DNA from: Gemmatimonas sp.
Lineage (GTDB): Bacteria; Gemmatimonadota; Gemmatimonadetes; Gemmatimonadales; Gemmatimonadaceae
Reading direction: 5' to 3'
Length of the DNA stretch: 38,935 bases
NCBI GenBank assembly: GCA_025361705.1
Contig: JANYJW010000068.1
Span: forward strand, 1-38,935
A program made the translations under genes and the position numbers. Numbering within the stretch: the first letter of the stretch is position 1; each line of letters starts with the position of its first letter. Under the pieces are notes generated by a model. The model was given only the letters and a program-made list of their open reading frames with translations. It did not search any database and was not told where the DNA came from. Shown piece by piece: positions 36,031 through 38,935 of this stretch.

Positions 36031-38560
36031 CCTCGACGTCGCCCCCAATCCGCGCCGCCGCCGCGACGCCACCAGTGAAGGCGACGACTACACCCCGCCA
36101 CGTGCGCGCCGCCGGCCCCCGGTGACCGAGGACGACATCGGCGAGCCCGTGCAGCAGCGCGCCGCCCGCCGCGCCAAGGGCGCCGCCGCTGACGATGTGC
36201 CCACGCCCGACCAACTCGCCAAGGCCACGCGGCGCGAACACCTGAAGCGCGAAATCGGTGGCATCTCCCTCCTGCTCGGCGCCGTCTTCATTGCCGGCGC
36301 CCTGCTCGCACAGCCCGCGTACACCACGCAGGCGTGCAGCGGATCGGGGTCCATCTTCGGTCCGGTGGGCGCGTGCCTGCGCTGGTCGGTGCTCACGCTC
36401 GTCGGTGCGCTGTCGGCCGTCATCGTGCCGCTCATTCCCGCCGTGCACGCCCTGCGCCTGCTTGGCCGCATTCGCGACACCGACGATCGCCGCTGGTTGG
36501 CCTTCACCATCGGCCTCGCCGTGGTCGTGCCCGTGGTCGCCTCGCTCGCTCGCGGGCTGTACGGGAGCGCCGAGGCCGATCCGCTGGCCGGCGTGTGGGG
36601 CGCGTTCGCCGCGTTCTATCTGGTGAAGGCCATCGGCCTTGGCGGCGCCTGGGTGATTGTGGCCCTCGCGCTCAGCGCACTCTCGGCCGTCGCCCTCAAC
36701 TGGAATCCCATTCGCGCCATCCTCGGTTCCGCATCGGCCAAGAAGGCCGACGCGGTGCTGACCAAGGCCGAGCAGATGGAGCCTGCCGCCATCGACATGC
36801 CGGCGCTCGACTTGTCGCTGATGCCGGACTTCGCGGTGCCTGCCGTCGCGGTGCCGGCCATCGAACCAGCCCCGATGGACAGCGCCTTCGAACTGCTCCC
36901 CGAGCTCCAGCCGAACGCCAAGGCGGAGAAGAAGGGAAAGCGGAAGTCGCGCGACGATTCGATGGCCGCCGAAATCGACGCCAGTGATCTCGTCGATCCG
37001 CTCGCCGAGGAGCTCCCGTCACCGGAACTGCTCTCGCTGCCCCCGGTGCGCAACGCCGACGTCAACAAGGCCCAGCTCGACGCTGCCGGCGCCAAGCTCA
37101 TGGACGCGCTGCGCACCTTCAAGGTGGACGGCGAGCTCGTGGGCCGCACCAGCGGCCCCACGGTCACGCAATTCGAGATCGAGCCCGCGCCTGGCGTGAA
37201 GGTGCGTCAGTTTGCCAACCTCGCCAACGACCTCGCGCTCGCCATGCGCGCGCAGTCCATTCGCGTGGTCGCCCCCATCCCCGGCAAGGGCGCCGTGGGT
37301 GTGGAAGTGCCCAATCCCACTCCCGAGATGGTGATCTTCCGCGAGCTCCTCGAGAGCCGCGACTACACCACCAAGCCGCTCGCCCTTCCCATCGCGCTGG
37401 GCAAGGACCTCGAGGGGCGCGCCGTCGTGGCCGACCTCGCCAAGATGCCGCATCTGCTCATCGCCGGCGCCACCGGCAGCGGCAAGTCGGTGTGCGTCAA
37501 CACCATCATCACGTCGCTCATCTACCGGCACACGCCCAAGACGCTGCGCTTCCTCATGGTCGACCCCAAGATGGTCGAGCTCAGCGTGTACAACGTCCTG
37601 CCGCATCTGCGCCACAAGGTGGTCACCGACAATCGCGACGCGGCCGCCATGCTCAAGTGGGCCGTGCTCGAAATGCAGGAGCGCTACCAGCTGCTCGCCG
37701 CCAACGGGGCGCGCAACATTCAGGACTTCAACGCCAAGGTGCGCGACGGCCACCCGCTGCTGAAGCCCAAGGACCCCAACGTCGGGTTCGAGGATCGCGC
37801 CTACAAGGGCAGCGTGCTGCCGTACATCGTGGTCGTCATCGACGAACTCGCCGACCTCATCATGACGTGCGCCGCCGAGGTGGAGACGCCGCTGGCGATG
37901 CTCGCGCAGAAGGCGCGCGCCATTGGCATCCATCTGATCCTCGCCACGCAGCGCCCGTCGGTGAATGTCATCACGGGCCTCATCAAGGCCAACTTCCCCA
38001 GCCGCATCGCCTTCCGCGTGGCGTCGCAGATCGACAGCCGCACCATCATCGACGGCATGGGTGCCGAGTCGCTGCTGGGCAACGGCGACATGCTCTTCAT
38101 TCCGCCGGGCAAGAGCGAGCCTGCCCGCCTGCAGGGCGCGTTCCTGAGCAATGAAGACACCGAGCGCCTGATGCACTGGTACGCCGACCGTCGCGAGGCC
38201 CGCAAGGCGGCGCTCGAGGCGCAGGGCTTCATGAACGAGCCCACCGCCGAGGAGATGGATATTCTCGAGCGCGTGCGGCAGCAGGAGGCGCTCGAGGCCG
38301 GGGCGGGGCAGGAGAGCGACGCCGACGACAGCGACCGCGACAAGCTCTTCCGCGAGGCCGCCGAAGTCTGCATCCAGAATCAGGGCGGCAGCACGTCGCT
38401 GCTGCAGCGCCGGCTCAAGATCGGGTATGGCCGCGCGGCGCGTGTCATCGACCAGTTGCATCTCGCCGGCGTGCTGGGCCCGCCGGACGGATCGAAGCCG
38501 CGCGATGTGCTGGCGGGTCTCGAGGATCTCGACCGGATCTGCGGCAACCGCGAGGAGTAG
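35879..38560 (+). CDS. ftsK: DNA translocase FtsK
   Basis: FtsK pumps chromosome ends through the division septum. From ATG 35879 the product has 893 residues. A Ser/Arg/Asp-rich N-terminus leads to about four membrane helices (ISLLLGAVFIAGALLA, SVLTLVGALSAVIVPLI, LAFTIGLAVVVPVVASLA, GAWVIVALALSALSAVAL). A linker of only about 100 residues and the RecA-like motor follow, with Walker A IAGATGSGKSVCVN and Walker B YIVVVIDELADLIM. The C-terminal gamma winged-helix (AAEVCIQNQGGSTSLLQRRLKIGYGRAARVID) reads polar DNA guides. Starting at 35879 means overlapping comB by 152 bases in another frame. An in-frame GTG at 36122, after the comB stop, would leave all four membrane segments intact. Confidence 0.95.
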   Translation: MAKTSRGSSATPSTDDSSDNSEAEPTSTPAPRSTRSRSSRAGSTDGSSLDDLDVAPNPRRRRDATSEGDDYTPPRARRRPPVTEDDIGEPVQQRAARRAKGAAADDVPTPDQLAKATRREHLKREIGGISLLLGAVFIAGALLAQPAYTTQACSGSGSIFGPVGACLRWSVLTLVGALSAVIVPLIPAVHALRLLGRIRDTDDRRWLAFTIGLAVVVPVVASLARGLYGSAEADPLAGVWGAFAAFYLVKAIGLGGAWVIVALALSALSAVALNWNPIRAILGSASAKKADAVLTKAEQMEPAAIDMPALDLSLMPDFAVPAVAVPAIEPAPMDSAFELLPELQPNAKAEKKGKRKSRDDSMAAEIDASDLVDPLAEELPSPELLSLPPVRNADVNKAQLDAAGAKLMDALRTFKVDGELVGRTSGPTVTQFEIEPAPGVKVRQFANLANDLALAMRAQSIRVVAPIPGKGAVGVEVPNPTPEMVIFRELLESRDYTTKPLALPIALGKDLEGRAVVADLAKMPHLLIAGATGSGKSVCVNTIITSLIYRHTPKTLRFLMVDPKMVELSVYNVLPHLRHKVVTDNRDAAAMLKWAVLEMQERYQLLAANGARNIQDFNAKVRDGHPLLKPKDPNVGFEDRAYKGSVLPYIVVVIDELADLIMTCAAEVETPLAMLAQKARAIGIHLILATQRPSVNVITGLIKANFPSRIAFRVASQIDSRTIIDGMGAESLLGNGDMLFIPPGKSEPARLQGAFLSNEDTERLMHWYADRREARKAALEAQGFMNEPTAEEMDILERVRQQEALEAGAGQESDADDSDRDKLFREAAEVCIQNQGGSTSLLQRRLKIGYGRAARVIDQLHLAGVLGPPDGSKPRDVLAGLEDLDRICGNREE

Positions 38561-38680
38561 GCACGCGCGGCTGAAGGCACGCGCAGCGCCTGGGGGGTGT
38601 TCCGGCTCAATTCTCGGGTGCGCGTGGCGGGACGAGCTTGACGCTGCAGAAGCGTCCATGACGATCAACAAGGATTCCGC
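38561..38680. other. gap between ftsK and rsmB, likely composition boundary
   Basis: The first part resembles the rest of the window (GCACGCGC occurs at 38561-38568 and again nearby). From about 38630 a frame ending ...DELDAAEASMTINKDSA stops at 38682-38684, overlapping the rsmB ATG as ATGA. This looks like the last codons of an upstream gene whose body is missing. A small hairpin GACGCT / AGCGTC lies just before. No ftsK terminator was found. Confidence 0.5.
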
Positions 38681-38935
38681 ATGAGATTGCCACCGGCGAT
38701 TATTACTTATACCGAAGAAGTATTGCGTGAAATATTGCGTTTCACCGGCCCCGCGGACGGCACGCTATCGCACTATTTCCGCGAGCACCCGAAGCTTGGT
38801 TCGCGCGAACGCGGCGCCATTGCCGAGGGCGTGTACGGTTTGTTGCGCAACAAAGCGGTCTACACCAATTTTGCCGAGTCCGGCAATGGGCCGACCATGC
38901 GGCGCATGACCTTGCTCGGCTTGGCGGATGCGGTT
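38681..38935 (+). CDS. rsmB: RsmB-like 16S rRNA (cytosine-C5) methyltransferase, 5' part only
   Basis: The first 85 codons of a gene cut by the window edge. The sequence (MRLPPAIITYTEEVLREILR, then FTGPADGTLSHYFREHP, GSRERGAIAEGVYGLLRNK) resembles the N-terminal NusB-like region of RsmB/Sun-type methyltransferases, as I remember it from Betaproteobacteria. The catalytic SAM-binding domain and its cysteines lie beyond the window. By hand count 148 of 255 bases are G or C, and the first 20 codons only 24 of 60, far below the neighbouring genes; AT-ending codons (att, tat, gaa, ata) are frequent. This is either transferred DNA or a join to another genome. The family call is moderate because the domain is partial. 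Confidence 0.65.
   Translation, partial: MRLPPAIITYTEEVLREILRFTGPADGTLSHYFREHPKLGSRERGAIAEGVYGLLRNKAVYTNFAESGNGPTMRRMTLLGLADAV

Overview
This is high-GC, gene-dense DNA with almost every gene on the + strand. The host is a diderm bacterium: the window carries a complete Tol-Pal set, an LptD-like outer-membrane protein, several lipoprotein signal peptides and Tat components. Protein character and gene order (two Pro/Ala/Glu-rich TPR proteins, a MotA/TolQ-TolR-TonB-TolB-Pal-CpoB block, DUF4321 next to TatA) fit Gemmatimonadota best. That assignment is inference from memory of protein families, not a database result.

Layout. 1-3841: uvrB followed by the tRNA t6A / N-acetylation cluster tsaE-tsaB-rimI. 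3945-6259: ssb with its own promoter and a strong terminator, a small unknown lipoprotein and a LysM protein. 6299-7252: an NAD-dependent sugar epimerase. 7334-15716: a long, tightly packed envelope run (tolQ, tolR, a TolA/TonB-like protein, tolB, pal, cpoB, tatC, an lptD-like gene). 15713-21245: histidine degradation (hutH, hutU, hutI) with a radical SAM gene between hutU and hutI; hutH starts inside the lptD-like stop codon. 21425-25592: a large TPR protein, a trans-polyprenyl diphosphate synthase, DUF4321 and tatA. A minus-strand ppiD converges on tatA across a shared hairpin terminator. 27798-34874: a second large TPR protein, aroQ, an M24 peptidase, accB, a pilT/pilU ATPase and accC. 35200-38560: a comB-like gene and ftsK. 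38681-end: the 5' part of an rsmB-like methyltransferase whose base composition and family flavour are unlike everything before it.

Non-coding structure is the most distinctive part. (1) Five intergenic arrays of a 7-base repeat, consensus CC(A/C)TC(C/T)G, abut hutI, ppiD, accB, pilT and accC; two of them face each other between pilT and accC. (2) A terminator-associated element occurs after tatA and after accC with two conserved blocks at identical 49-base spacing before a GC-rich hairpin; the window seems to begin inside a third copy. (3) Several start codons not coupled to an upstream gene lack a Shine-Dalgarno and have a -10-like TAnnnT box 6-12 bases upstream, suggesting leaderless or near-leaderless mRNAs.

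No defence system, CRISPR array, transposon, prophage, rRNA or tRNA was seen. The best candidates for something undescribed are the hut-embedded radical SAM protein, the pair of TPR/disordered proteins and the two intergenic repeat families. The foreign-looking right end should be checked as a possible assembly or cloning chimera before any biological reading.
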